Origin: Aureimonas sp. OT7
GTDB taxonomy: Bacteria > Pseudomonadota > Alphaproteobacteria > Rhizobiales > Rhizobiaceae
Direction of reading: 5' to 3'
Assembly: GCF_014844055.1 (NCBI RefSeq)
Contig: NZ_CP062167.1
Location: 2,827,501 to 2,891,500 of the forward strand
DNA length: 64,000 bases
Below, one piece after another: positions 49,967 to 59,260 of the stretch. The notes under the pieces are model-generated. The model saw nothing but the letters and a program-made list of their open reading frames with translations, did no database searches and was not told where the DNA came from. Within the stretch, counting starts at the first letter, position 1, and every line of letters begins with the position of its first letter. Both the position numbers and the translations under genes were made by a program.

Positions 49967-50222
49967 GAGCATTTATCGTTCATATGGAACCACTCTGTTT
50001 CTCCCGGGGCCGGATGGCCCGCCAGGAAGGCGGCGCAGGCAGTACGGGCAAGTCCGGCTGACGCCGCGGACGTCCGTCCCCGGGAAACCCGAAGGGCCGG
50101 CCATTCGAGCCGCCTTCTTCGGCTTGCATCTTGGCCATACACCAGTATGGCCTTCGACACCCACCTCGATTGCGGCCCGAAGCGCCTCCGGCAGAGTGAT
50201 TCCATATGTACGGGAAACGCTC
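49967..50222. mobile_element. MITE-like element, about 256 bp
   Basis: Bounded by inverted repeats at 49967-49997 and 50192-50222 that match at 26 of 31 positions by eye, both containing CATATGGAAYCACTCTG and an outer GAGCRTTT. There is no transposase or supported coding sequence between them. Length and ends fit a miniature inverted-repeat element or a Rhizobiales intergenic mosaic element. The right end runs into the pssA stop codon, and the element occupies nearly all of the 309-bp gap between the PPK2 remnant and pssA. Confidence 0.65.
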
Positions 50223-51019
50223 TAGTGATGCTGCGCTTCCGCCTTGCGGTAGGACCGCACGCCGAAGGGCATCAGCACGTAATAGGCGACCACGGACAGC
50301 GTCAGCGTTTCCCAGAAGAAGCTGAGCAGCAGGCCGATATACAGAACCACCACCAGGACGGCCGGCACCACATACTCTCGCCGCACGGGCATTCCGATCG
50401 TCTTGCCGGAATAGGTCGGTATGCGGCTTGCCATCAGCAGGCCGACGACGACGAGGTAGACCGACGAGAACGCCGCCGTCACCTGCGGGAAGCCCGTGCC
50501 CTCGCCAGTGAAGCCGAGATAGACGGGAAACAGCGCCAGGGCCGCGCCGGCCGGGGCCGGAACGCCGGTGAAGAAGGCGCTCTTCCAGGCGGGCTTGTTC
50601 GGCTCGTCCAGCATGGTGTTGAAGCGCGCCAGGCGCAGGGCCGATCCGCTGGCATACAGGAGGGCCGCGATCCAACCCACGGCGCCGGCATCGTGCAACG
50701 TATAGGCGTAGAGCAGGAGCGCGGGCGCAACGCCGAAATTGACCACATCGGCCAGCGAGTCCATCTCCGCGCCAAATCGGCTCTGGCCGTTGACGAAACG
50801 GGCGATGCGGCCGTCGATCCCGTCCAGGAAGGCTGCGCCGAGCACCAGCACGACGGCCAGCTCGAACCGCCCTTCGAACGCGTAGCGAATGCCCGTCATG
50901 CCGGCGCAAATGGACAGGATGGTAATGACGTTGGGAACGATGTGACGGATGGGGATGCGGGAATAATAGCGCGCGCCGCCGAGCATTTCGTCCTGCTTGT
51001 CGTGGCCCTTTTGCGTCAC
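50222..51019 (-). CDS. pssA: CDP-diacylglycerol--serine O-phosphatidyltransferase
   Basis: Makes phosphatidylserine from CDP-diacylglycerol and serine; 265-aa membrane protein of the CDP-alcohol phosphatidyltransferase family. Signature D-G-x2-A-R-x8-G-x3-D-x3-D visible in DGIDGRIARFVNGQSRFGAE continuing into MDSLADVVNF, plus about seven TM segments. It starts 5 bp after the psd stop, so psd and pssA are coupled as in other Hyphomicrobiales. Its stop codon abuts the MITE-like element. Confidence 0.95.
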   Translation of the reverse strand: MTQKGHDKQDEMLGGARYYSRIPIRHIVPNVITILSICAGMTGIRYAFEGRFELAVVLVLGAAFLDGIDGRIARFVNGQSRFGAEMDSLADVVNFGVAPALLLYAYTLHDAGAVGWIAALLYASGSALRLARFNTMLDEPNKPAWKSAFFTGVPAPAGAALALFPVYLGFTGEGTGFPQVTAAFSSVYLVVVGLLMASRIPTYSGKTIGMPVRREYVVPAVLVVVLYIGLLLSFFWETLTLSVVAYYVLMPFGVRSYRKAEAQHH

Positions 51020-51024
51020 TTGCG

Positions 51025-51723
51025 TCAGTCCCTCCGCGATGGCCAGGTGGCCAGCCTCTCGCCATGCTCGGCAATCACCGTTTCACCCGCGATGGCACGC
51101 TGGCCCTCCGCCACGCGCGGCACGGTGCCGTCGGGCAGGTATACATCGAGCCGCGAGCCGAAGCGTATCAGGCCGTAACGCTCGCCGGCCTCCAACGATC
51201 CGCCCGCCCGGACAAAACCGACGATGCGCCGCGCGATCGCACCGGCGATCTGCACCACGCCCACATCACCGAAGGGGCCCGCCAGCACCATGGACGAGCG
51301 CTCGTTGACCTCGCTGGCCTTGTCCAGCTCGGCATTCTTGAACTGGCCTTCGCGATAGGCGATCCGCAGGATGCCGCCGCGTACCGGCGCGCGGTTGATG
51401 TGGCAGTCGAAGACATTCATGAAGATGGAGATACGCAACATCGGCTCATCCCCGAGTTGCAACTCGGCCGGTGGGACGACATGGCCAACCAGCGATACGC
51501 GGCCGTCGGCCGGGCTGACGACGATGTGATCAGCCTGCGGCGTGACCCGCTCGGGATCGCGGAAGAAGTAGGCGCACCACACCGTCAAGACCAGGAACAG
51601 CCAGAACAGGGGTTCCCAGAGAAGGCCGAGCAGCAAGCCCACGATGAAGAAGCCTGCGATGAAGGGGTAGCCGGCCTTGTGCACCGGCACCAGCGCGTTG
51701 CGGATCGACGTCAGGAAGTCCAT
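51025..51723 (-). CDS. psd: Phosphatidylserine decarboxylase proenzyme
   Basis: Decarboxylates phosphatidylserine to phosphatidylethanolamine after self-cleavage to a pyruvoyl enzyme. 232 aa, the short bacterial form. N-terminal TM region ([16 protein letters not shown]), conserved VVSPADGRV and [14 protein letters not shown], and the cleavage site Gly189-Ser190 in [11 protein letters not shown]. Forms the phosphatidylethanolamine branch with pssA. Confidence 0.96.
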   Translation of the reverse strand: MDFLTSIRNALVPVHKAGYPFIAGFFIVGLLLGLLWEPLFWLFLVLTVWCAYFFRDPERVTPQADHIVVSPADGRVSLVGHVVPPAELQLGDEPMLRISIFMNVFDCHINRAPVRGGILRIAYREGQFKNAELDKASEVNERSSMVLAGPFGDVGVVQIAGAIARRIVGFVRAGGSLEAGERYGLIRFGSRLDVYLPDGTVPRVAEGQRAIAGETVIAEHGERLATWPSRRD

Positions 51724-51761
51724 GGATTGCGTTTCCTTGCATGCGGCAGCGTGGGCAGGGT

Positions 51762-53723
51762 TTAGAGTTCTTGGCGCTCACGTTCAAGCGGGTCGGCTGG
51801 CGCCCGCCGTTCGACGATGCCGAGGGCGTCCGCCTCGCGCGCGCGGCGCAGCGTTTCCTCGGCCTCGCTGGCCTCGCGCTGCATCGTCCACATTTCGGCA
51901 TAAAGGCCACCCTCGGCCAGCAATGCGCGGTGGGTGCCGCGCTCCACGATCTGCCCGGACCGCAGGACGATGATCTCGTCCGCGTCGACGATGGTGGACA
52001 GGCGGTGGGCGATCGTCAGCGTGGTCCGCTCCCGCGAAACGAGGTTCAGCGCGCTCTGGATATCCTGCTCCGTATGGGTATCCAGCGCCGAGGTCGCCTC
52101 GTCCAGCACCAGGATCGGCGGTGCCTTCAAGATGGTTCTCGCAATGGCGACACGCTGCTTTTCACCGCCCGAAAGCTTTAACCCGCGCTCTCCGACCATC
52201 GTATCGTAGCCGTCCGGCAGGCTTTCGATGAAGTGGTGGATCTGCGCAAGCTCCGCCGCGCGCCGCACCTCGGCCTCGGTGGCATCCACGCGCCCGTAGC
52301 GGATGTTGTAGGCGATCGTGTCGTTGAACAGCACCGTATCCTGCGGGACGATGCCGATGGCGGCGCGCAGGCTGTCCTGACGGACCTGTGCGATATCCTG
52401 TCCGTCGATGGTGATGCGCCCGGCCGACACGTCGTAGAAGCGAAACAGAAGCCGCGAGATGGTGGACTTGCCCGCCCCGGATGGGCCGACGATCGCGACC
52501 GAGCGTCCCGGCGGCACCTCGAAACTGATGCCCTTGAGGATTTCCCGCCCGTGGTCATAGGAAAAGTGCACGTCCTCGAAGCGGATCGCCCCGGTGGCCA
52601 CCGCCAGCGGCGGCGCATCGGGATCGTCCTGGACTTCCCGGCGCACGGACAGCAGGTTGAACATTTCCTCCATGTCCGTCAGGCCCTGCCGGATTTCACG
52701 GTAGACGAAGCCGATGAAGTTGAGCGGAATGGAAAGCTGCATCAGCAGCGCATTGATGAAGACGAAATCCCCCAGCGTCTGCGTGCCGGCCTGCACCTCG
52801 CGCGCCGACATCACCATGGCCGCGCCCATGCCGAGCGAGAAGATGACCCCCTGCCCGAAATTGAGCCAGCCCAGCGAGGTCCATGTCTTGGTTGCAGCGC
52901 TCTCGTAACGCGCCATGGAGCGGTCGAAACGGTCGGCCTCCATCGTTTCGTTGCCGAAATACTTGACCGTCTCGAAGTTGAGGAGCGAATCGATGGCCTT
53001 GGTGTTGGCCTCCGTGTCGCTGTCGTTCATCTCGCGGCGGATGCCGATGCGCCAGTCGCTCGCCTTCACGGTGAACCAGGAATAGGCGACGACGGTCAGG
53101 GCGACCACGAGCACGTAGGACGCGCCGTAGGTGACGCCGAAGATGATGGCGGTCAGCAGGAATTCCAGGAGCGTCGGGACCGAATTGAGGATCGTGAAGC
53201 GCACGATCGTCTCGATACCCTTGGTGCCCCTTTCGATGATGCGCGACAGGCCGCCGGTGCGCCGCTCCAGGTGGAAGCGCAGGGACAGCGCGTGCATGTG
53301 CACGAAAGTCTGATAGGCCAGCCGCCGCACCGCATACTGGCCGACGCGGGCAAACAGGGCGTCGCGCAACTGGTTGAGGCCAACCGATACGACACGTGCC
53401 ACATTATAGGCCACGACCAGCGTGATCGCGCCGGCAAGCATCAAGGGCAGCCATTCCAGCCCCTGCCGGTCGCCGTCCAGCGCGTCGGTGGCCCATTTGT
53501 AGAAGTAGGGCACCCCGACGGTCAGAAGCTTGGCCAGGACAAGGTAGAAACTTGCCCAGAGAACCCGAGCCCGCAGGTCGGGCCGCTCTGCCGGCCACAT
53601 ATAGGGCCAGAGGTTGCGGAGTGTTCGGAAGGTCGCGCCGCTGTCGCCGGAGACGGCAGGCTGCTGTGTATCGCTCAAGGCTGCACTTTCGGGGTCATGA
53701 TCGAGGGGCGCGCGGACGCGCAC
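51762..53723 (-). CDS. ABC exporter, Atm1/HMT family (fused permease-ATPase)
   Basis: 653-aa half-transporter: six-TM exporter domain (about 45-350), then an ATPase with Walker [10 protein letters not shown], signature [15 protein letters not shown] and Walker [13 protein letters not shown]. Resembles the Atm1/HMT1 group, which exports glutathione-conjugated species (Fe-S precursors or heavy metals). The listed GTG start has AGGGGG almost touching it; a TTG at 53673-53675 giving [13 protein letters not shown] is a plausible, perhaps better, alternative. Confidence 0.9.
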   Translation of the reverse strand: MRVRAPLDHDPESAALSDTQQPAVSGDSGATFRTLRNLWPYMWPAERPDLRARVLWASFYLVLAKLLTVGVPYFYKWATDALDGDRQGLEWLPLMLAGAITLVVAYNVARVVSVGLNQLRDALFARVGQYAVRRLAYQTFVHMHALSLRFHLERRTGGLSRIIERGTKGIETIVRFTILNSVPTLLEFLLTAIIFGVTYGASYVLVVALTVVAYSWFTVKASDWRIGIRREMNDSDTEANTKAIDSLLNFETVKYFGNETMEADRFDRSMARYESAATKTWTSLGWLNFGQGVIFSLGMGAAMVMSAREVQAGTQTLGDFVFINALLMQLSIPLNFIGFVYREIRQGLTDMEEMFNLLSVRREVQDDPDAPPLAVATGAIRFEDVHFSYDHGREILKGISFEVPPGRSVAIVGPSGAGKSTISRLLFRFYDVSAGRITIDGQDIAQVRQDSLRAAIGIVPQDTVLFNDTIAYNIRYGRVDATEAEVRRAAELAQIHHFIESLPDGYDTMVGERGLKLSGGEKQRVAIARTILKAPPILVLDEATSALDTHTEQDIQSALNLVSRERTTLTIAHRLSTIVDADEIIVLRSGQIVERGTHRALLAEGGLYAEMWTMQREASEAEETLRRAREADALGIVERRAPADPLERERQEL

Positions 53724-53761
53724 CCCCTAAATGGTCTCCCACGGGGGGATTCGCCAGTCCG

Positions 53762-54967
53762 TCAGCCGCCGGTGGCCTGCGCAGCCTCGTGGGCCGGCAT
53801 GCGGAAGACCTGCCCGGGATAGATCAGGTCGGGATTTCGGATATGGTCGCCATTGGCGAGGTAGATCACCGTGTAGCGGCTGCCCACGCCATAATTTTCG
53901 CGCGATATGCGCCAGAGCGTATCCCCCTTGCGGATGATGACGCGGCCGTCCACCTCCTGCAGCCCGCCCGCCGGCTCTCCGTTGGAGGCAAGCGTCGTAT
54001 CCGCCTTTTCGGCGGCGGACATGCCCGGCAGCGCCGGCGACGCGGCAACGGCGGCGACATGTTCGCGGTCGGGCCGCTCGAATGGCACTTCGGCGCGCGC
54101 CACGACGCTGCCCGCCTTGTCGACGACGTCGGCGCGCACGACATGCGTGCCCACCGGCACGGCCTGCCGGGCGCTGGCCAGAAATTCGCGCTTGGAGCCA
54201 ATCGGCGCCTCGGCCACGAAAGCGTCGTTCAGGTACAGCCGCACCTTGGAGCCCTTGGCCGCGGTACCCGCGACGTAGATCTGGTCGCCCTCGATCTCGA
54301 CCGCGCCGATCGCCGGTGCGTTCGGATCGGCTGCCGGTGCTGCCGGTGCCGCGGGCGCCGTAGCGTCCGCCGTGGCCACCTGCGGCGTGGCCGAGGCGAC
54401 CTGCGGTGCTGGAGCGGCGATCACCCGCGAGGGCGCGTCCGGCTGTTCCAGAAGCACCAGCAACTCGGATTCGCGGCCGGGCATGGGTATGCTGACGATG
54501 GCGCTTTCCGCCGAGGCGAGAACCGCCTCGCCTTCGCCCGTCTCCAGGTGGATCTGATGTTCCCCGACCGCAAGCGGCACATCCAGCGTCACCGCGAACT
54601 CGCCCTGCGCATTGGTGCGCGCGGTTGCGATCACCCGGCCGGCCGCCACGATCCGCACGACCGTATCCGGCGCGGCGCGGCCCGCCAGTACGGCGGAGCC
54701 ATCCGGTTCGACGCGCACGACATCGAAGGAGGGAATGTTGGACGATGCCGGCGCGGCGGCTTGCGCCGGCACGCCCGGAGCCGGCGGCGTGGCTGCCGGG
54801 GCCTGGCCCGCCAAGGGGGCCGGAGCCTCCGGCGATACCTTGGCAAGGGTAACCTGGCCATTGGGCAGCGCCGCGCGCGTATTGCCGAAATGCAGATAGC
54901 CCGCCACGAGGCCGGCGACGCCAACCATGGCCGCTGTCGCGAACAGGACGCCGCTCTTCCGTTTCAT
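53762..54967 (-). CDS. LysM-domain envelope protein
   Basis: 401-aa protein with an N-terminal TM anchor or signal (SGVLFATAAMVGVAGLVAGY), a long Ala/Pro-rich region, two Ig-like/Big-type segments (GRAAPDTVVRIVAAGRVIAT; GTAAKGSKVRLYLNDAFVAE) and a C-terminal LysM domain (RVIIRKGDTLWRISRENYG, ending YPGQVFRMP) that should bind peptidoglycan. GGAG lies about 6 nt before the ATG at 54965-54967; upstream starts would bury the anchor. Widespread in Hyphomicrobiales; precise role unknown. Confidence 0.88.
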   Translation of the reverse strand: MKRKSGVLFATAAMVGVAGLVAGYLHFGNTRAALPNGQVTLAKVSPEAPAPLAGQAPAATPPAPGVPAQAAAPASSNIPSFDVVRVEPDGSAVLAGRAAPDTVVRIVAAGRVIATARTNAQGEFAVTLDVPLAVGEHQIHLETGEGEAVLASAESAIVSIPMPGRESELLVLLEQPDAPSRVIAAPAPQVASATPQVATADATAPAAPAAPAADPNAPAIGAVEIEGDQIYVAGTAAKGSKVRLYLNDAFVAEAPIGSKREFLASARQAVPVGTHVVRADVVDKAGSVVARAEVPFERPDREHVAAVAASPALPGMSAAEKADTTLASNGEPAGGLQEVDGRVIIRKGDTLWRISRENYGVGSRYTVIYLANGDHIRNPDLIYPGQVFRMPAHEAAQATGG

Positions 54968-55109
54968 AACCACTCCGAAGGCAAGTTTGCTTGCCGCTTG
55001 TGGGGAACTTCGTATCGTTCCCCTATTTCTACAAATTGTTGGCTGCCGCAACAAGGCGAATGAGTCCACATCCCTTGGGTGGATGCGACGGCGCGATCGG
55101 ATGTGATGC

Positions 55110-56444
55110 ATGAGAATGACGCCCGGATGGCTGACGATCGCGCGGTTGGCCCTCATACAGACGGCCATCGGCGCCGTCGTCGTGCTGACGACGTCGACGC
55201 TCAACCGGGTCATGGTGGTGGAACTGGCCCTCCCTGCGACGCTGCCGAGCCTGTTGATCGCCGTCTATTACGCCGTTCAGCTCACCCGGCCGCGCTTCGG
55301 CCACGGCTCCGATGTGGGCATTCGGCGCACGCCATGGATCGTCGGCGGCGTCGCCCTGCTGGCTGTCGGCGGGGTGGCTGCCGCCGCGGCCACCGGCCTT
55401 CTGGAGCATCATCGCCTGCCGGGGCTGGTCCTCGGCATCATGGCCTTCGCAGCCATCGGCGCGGGCGCCGGCGCGGCCGGGACGGCGCTTTTGACACTGA
55501 CCGCATCGATCGTCTCGCCGGCTGCGCGGGGCCCGGCGGCGACGGCGATGTTCACCATGATGATCGCGGGTTTCGCCCTGACGACAGCGGCGGCGTCCCG
55601 GCTGCTGGACCCGTTCTCCACGCTGCGGCTGGTGGCGGTGACGGCCATGGTGGGCGCTCTCGCCTGGCTGGTCGCGCTCCTTTCAGCATGGCGGCTGGAG
55701 GACACCTTCCCCGAGGCACGCGCCGATGGCGCGCCATCGCCCTTCCGCCAGGCCCTCGCCGTCGTGTGGGGAGAATCCGGCACCCGGCGCTTCGCACTGT
55801 TCGTCTTCGCATCCATGCTCGGCTACAGCGGACAGGACGTCGTGCTGGAACCCTTCGGCGGCCTTGCCTTCGGCCTGACGCTCGCCGAGACCACCCGCCT
55901 GTCGGCATGGCAGAATGGCGGCATCTTCTGCGGCATGGTGCTGACGGCCATCGCGGGCGGGCTCCTCGGCCGGCGGTATCCGGGTACGCTGCGCTCCACG
56001 GCGATTGTCGGCGCGGTCCTTTCCGCCCTATGCCTTTCGCTCCTGTCGGTCGGGCCGTATGCCGGCATGACGGGGGAAACGATCTTCCCCCTTGCGGCGG
56101 TGCTGGGTATCGGCCTTGGCGCCTTCACCATTTCGGCCATCGGCGCGATGATGGCGATGGCCAATGCCGGCGCAGACGGGCGGGCCGGGCTGCGCATGGG
56201 TGTCTGGGGCGCGGCGCAGGCCCTGGCCTTCGGGCTCGGCGGCCTCTTGGCCGGCATTTGCGTCGACCTCGTCGCGCTGGCGACGGGCCGGATGGTGGTC
56301 GGCTACGGGGTCGTCTTCGCAGGCCAGGCGCTGCTTTTCGCCCTCGCCGCGGTGCAGGCCCGCAAGGCGATCCGGCTGACCGGCGCAACCGCCACCAGCG
56401 CCTTCAGGGCATCACGGAGCCGCATCGGCCAGCGACAAACGTGA
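55110..56444 (+). CDS. BCD-family MFS transporter (PucC/LhaA-like)
   Basis: 444-aa protein with about 12 TM segments. Hallmarks of the bacteriochlorophyll-delivery (PucC) family are TSTLNRVMVVELALPA near TM1-2 and MLGYSGQDVVLEPFGGLAFG followed by TRLSAWQNGGIFCGM. In phototrophs these proteins serve light-harvesting complex assembly and often sit beside bch genes; none are visible here. Divergent from the LysM gene by 142 bp. It may act with a photosynthesis cluster elsewhere or have been repurposed. Confidence 0.85.
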   Translation: MRMTPGWLTIARLALIQTAIGAVVVLTTSTLNRVMVVELALPATLPSLLIAVYYAVQLTRPRFGHGSDVGIRRTPWIVGGVALLAVGGVAAAAATGLLEHHRLPGLVLGIMAFAAIGAGAGAAGTALLTLTASIVSPAARGPAATAMFTMMIAGFALTTAAASRLLDPFSTLRLVAVTAMVGALAWLVALLSAWRLEDTFPEARADGAPSPFRQALAVVWGESGTRRFALFVFASMLGYSGQDVVLEPFGGLAFGLTLAETTRLSAWQNGGIFCGMVLTAIAGGLLGRRYPGTLRSTAIVGAVLSALCLSLLSVGPYAGMTGETIFPLAAVLGIGLGAFTISAIGAMMAMANAGADGRAGLRMGVWGAAQALAFGLGGLLAGICVDLVALATGRMVVGYGVVFAGQALLFALAAVQARKAIRLTGATATSAFRASRSRIGQRQT

Positions 56445-56548
56445 AGCCCCAGGCAGAAGCGCGGGCTTGACCGCTGCGACAAAACGGTTAGCCCATCGCC
56501 ATGACGCCGGCGGCGTTCTTTCGTGTTACCCGCAAGGATCCGGACCCT

Positions 56549-57688
56549 ATGCACAAGCCCATCGCCTTCATCGACCTTGCGACCCAGCAGCAGCGCATCC
56601 GCGGCAAGATCGACGCCCGCCTTTCCAGAATCATGGATACGGGCGCCTATATTCTGGGTCCCGATGTCCGTGAGCTGGAAGAGGCCCTGTCCGCCTTCGG
56701 CGGCATGGACGCCACGCTCGGCTGTGCATCGGGCACCGACGCGCTCCTGCTGCCGCTGATGGCCTGGAACATCGGCCCCGGCGACGCTGTCTTCGTGCCA
56801 AGCTTCACATTCGCCGCCACGGCCGAGGTCGTCGCGCTTCTGGGGGCGACGCCCGTCTTCGTGGACGTGCTGCCCGACACCTACAACATGGACCCGGAAA
56901 GCCTGGACAGGGCCATCGCCGAAATCCGCGACGCGGGTTTGTTGAAGCCGCGCGCCATCATCGCCGTCGACCTGTTCGGCCAGATCGCCGACTATCCCTC
57001 CATCCGCGCGGTCGCCGACACCCACGAGTTGAAGCTCATCTCCGACGCCGCGCAGGGCTTCGGCTCGACGCTGGGCGGGCAGATGGCCGGCGCCTTCGCC
57101 GATGTCGTCGCCACCAGCTTCTACCCGGCCAAGCCGCTCGGCTGCTACGGCGATGGCGGGGCCGTGCAGACCAACGATGCGGAGTTGATGGCCGTCATGC
57201 GCTCGCTGAGCGTTCATGGCCAGGGCACCGACAGGTACGACAATGTCCGCATCGGAATTACCGGACGGCTCGACACGTTCCAGGCGGCCGTGCTGCTGGA
57301 AAAGCTGCCTCTGTTCGCGGAAGAGATCGAAGCCCGGCAGCACGTTGCCGAGCGCTACGCCGCGGGCCTGCACGATCTTGCGATCACCCCGGCGGTGCCG
57401 GACGATATCGTCTCCACCTGGGCCCAATATACCATTCGCGTCGCCGACGGCCGGCGCGAAACCTTCATGGCCCGCATGCGCCAGGCCGGCGTGCCGACGG
57501 TGATCTACTACGGCAAGCCCCTCCATCGGCAGACGGCCTACCGGCATTTTCCGGCCGAATCCGGCGCATTGCCCGTCAGCGACGCGCTCTCGCAGGACGT
57601 CGTGAGCCTGCCGATGCACCCGTATCTGGATCGTGAAACACAGGACCGGATCATCGCGGCCGCGCGCGAGGCGCTCACAACCGCCTGA
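56549..57688 (+). CDS. DegT/DnrJ/EryC1/StrS-family aminotransferase
   Basis: PLP-dependent sugar aminotransferase, 379 aa, acting on nucleotide-linked keto-sugars in polysaccharide or antibiotic sugar pathways. Internal aldimine Lys195 in TSFYPAKPLGCYGDGGA. Other motifs are GCASGTDALLLPL, FVPSFTFAATAEV and LISDAAQGFGS. AAGGA precedes the ATG at 56549. No glycosyltransferases or sugar dehydratases are adjacent, so the pathway is not set by context; resembles WecE/WlbE-type enzymes. Confidence 0.93.
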   Translation: MHKPIAFIDLATQQQRIRGKIDARLSRIMDTGAYILGPDVRELEEALSAFGGMDATLGCASGTDALLLPLMAWNIGPGDAVFVPSFTFAATAEVVALLGATPVFVDVLPDTYNMDPESLDRAIAEIRDAGLLKPRAIIAVDLFGQIADYPSIRAVADTHELKLISDAAQGFGSTLGGQMAGAFADVVATSFYPAKPLGCYGDGGAVQTNDAELMAVMRSLSVHGQGTDRYDNVRIGITGRLDTFQAAVLLEKLPLFAEEIEARQHVAERYAAGLHDLAITPAVPDDIVSTWAQYTIRVADGRRETFMARMRQAGVPTVIYYGKPLHRQTAYRHFPAESGALPVSDALSQDVVSLPMHPYLDRETQDRIIAAAREALTTA

Positions 57689-57846
57689 ATCGGCGGCGTT
57701 CCGCAGGGCAACATGCCAATTCCGTAACCATCGTCGCGGCGCAGCATCAGGAAAACGGATAAGCGACGCAGATCAGGGGTTGGAAATTTCCCAGACTGCG
57801 ACATTCTCTGTCCTACCGGCCTGGATGGACAGAGGAGTCGCAGCGC

Positions 57847-59256
57847 ATGCCATTCGACGAGATGCTGGTTGATGATGGCAAGGTGCGCAGCCCTTATGAA
57901 CGGTTTCAGAAATGGTTTGCCCGGCAGGAGGCCCCCTCGCTGGCAACCAAGGCCGGAGAGGCGGAAAGCTTCTTCCGCCGGACCGGCATCACCTTCAACG
58001 TCTACGGAGCGGACGAGGCGGCGGAACGGCTGATCCCGTTCGACATGGTTCCACGGATCATCTCGGGCAGGGAATGGGCCCCCCTGGCCGACGGGATCGA
58101 GCAGCGCGTCCAGGCGCTGAACGCCTTCCTGCACGACATCTACCACGATCAGGAAATCGTAAAGGCCGGCGTGGTGCCGGCCCGCCTTATCGAGGGGAAT
58201 GAAGCCTTTCTTCCGCAGATGGTCGGCTTCAGCCCGCCCGGCGGCGTCTATACCCACATCATCGGCGTCGACATCGTGCGCACCGGCGAGAACGATTTCT
58301 ACGTCCTGGAGGACAACGCCCGCACCCCTTCGGGCGTGTCCTACATGATCGAGAACCGGGAAACGATGATGCAGATGTTTCCCGAGCTGTTCGCGCAGAA
58401 CCGCGTGCGCCCGGTGGAAAACTATCCCCGGCATCTGCGCCGCTCTCTGGCGCGCGTCGCGCCGACCGCTTGCGAAGGCCAGGCGCGGATCGCCGTGCTG
58501 ACACCCGGCATCCACAACTCGGCCTATTACGAACACGCCTTCCTGGCCGACCAGATGGGCGTCGAGCTGGTCGAGGGCGCCGACCTGAAATGCATCGACG
58601 GCCGCATCGCGATGCGCACCACCAAGGGCTATCTGCCGATCGACGTGCTGTATCGCCGCGTCGACGACGCCTTCCTGGACCCCCTCGCCTTCAATCCCGA
58701 TTCGCTGCTGGGCGTGCCGGGCATCATGGACGTGTATCGTAACGGCGGCATCACCATCGCCAACGCGCCAGGCACCGGCATTGCCGACGACAAGGCGATC
58801 TACTCCTACATGCCGGATATCGTGAAATTCTATTCGGGCCGGGACGCGATCCTGCACAATGTGCCCACCTGGCGTTGCGCCGAAGAGGACAGCCTCGCCT
58901 ACGTTCTCGAGCATCTGGAAGAGCTCGTCGTCAAGGAGGTGCACGGCTCGGGCGGCTACGGCATGCTGGTGGGGCCCGCCGCCTCCCGTGCGGAGCGCGA
59001 AACCTTTGCGGCCAAGCTGCGGGAGCGGCCGACCAACTATATCGCCCAGCCGACGCTGGCGCTGTCCACCGTGCCCATCCTGACGGAGGCGGGCCTTGCG
59101 CCCCGCCACGTGGACCTGCGGCCCTTCGTGCTGGTCAGCGACACGGTCAAGATCATACCCGGCGGGCTCACGCGCGTCGCATTGAAGGAAGGTTCTCTCG
59201 TGGTGAATTCCAGCCAGGGCGGCGGCACCAAGGATACCTGGGTGCTGGAGGACTGA
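57847..59256 (+). CDS. Circularly permuted ATP-grasp protein (DUF404/DUF407)
   Basis: 469 aa, intact. Typical features are the opening MPFDEMLVDDGKVRSPYE, FLHDIYHDQEIVKAGVVP, the ATP-grasp segments DFYVLEDNARTPSGVSYM and VLTPGIHNSAYYEHAFLA, and the C-terminal KEVHGSGGYGMLVGP. Predicted to form peptide or amide bonds with ATP. AGGAG precedes the ATG. The alpha-E gene starts 4 bp after its stop, the conserved pair of Anbu-associated loci. Substrate is unknown. Confidence 0.93.
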   Translation: MPFDEMLVDDGKVRSPYERFQKWFARQEAPSLATKAGEAESFFRRTGITFNVYGADEAAERLIPFDMVPRIISGREWAPLADGIEQRVQALNAFLHDIYHDQEIVKAGVVPARLIEGNEAFLPQMVGFSPPGGVYTHIIGVDIVRTGENDFYVLEDNARTPSGVSYMIENRETMMQMFPELFAQNRVRPVENYPRHLRRSLARVAPTACEGQARIAVLTPGIHNSAYYEHAFLADQMGVELVEGADLKCIDGRIAMRTTKGYLPIDVLYRRVDDAFLDPLAFNPDSLLGVPGIMDVYRNGGITIANAPGTGIADDKAIYSYMPDIVKFYSGRDAILHNVPTWRCAEEDSLAYVLEHLEELVVKEVHGSGGYGMLVGPAASRAERETFAAKLRERPTNYIAQPTLALSTVPILTEAGLAPRHVDLRPFVLVSDTVKIIPGGLTRVALKEGSLVVNSSQGGGTKDTWVLED

Positions 59257-59260
59257 TCCG

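Noticed and set aside
49882-50205. 107-codon minus-strand frame inside the MITE-like element
   Set aside because: Starts within the inverted repeat, matches no family and has no supported ribosome site.
55110-56444. Interpreting the PucC-like gene as proof of a photosynthesis gene cluster
   Set aside because: No bch, puf or crt genes are visible in the window.
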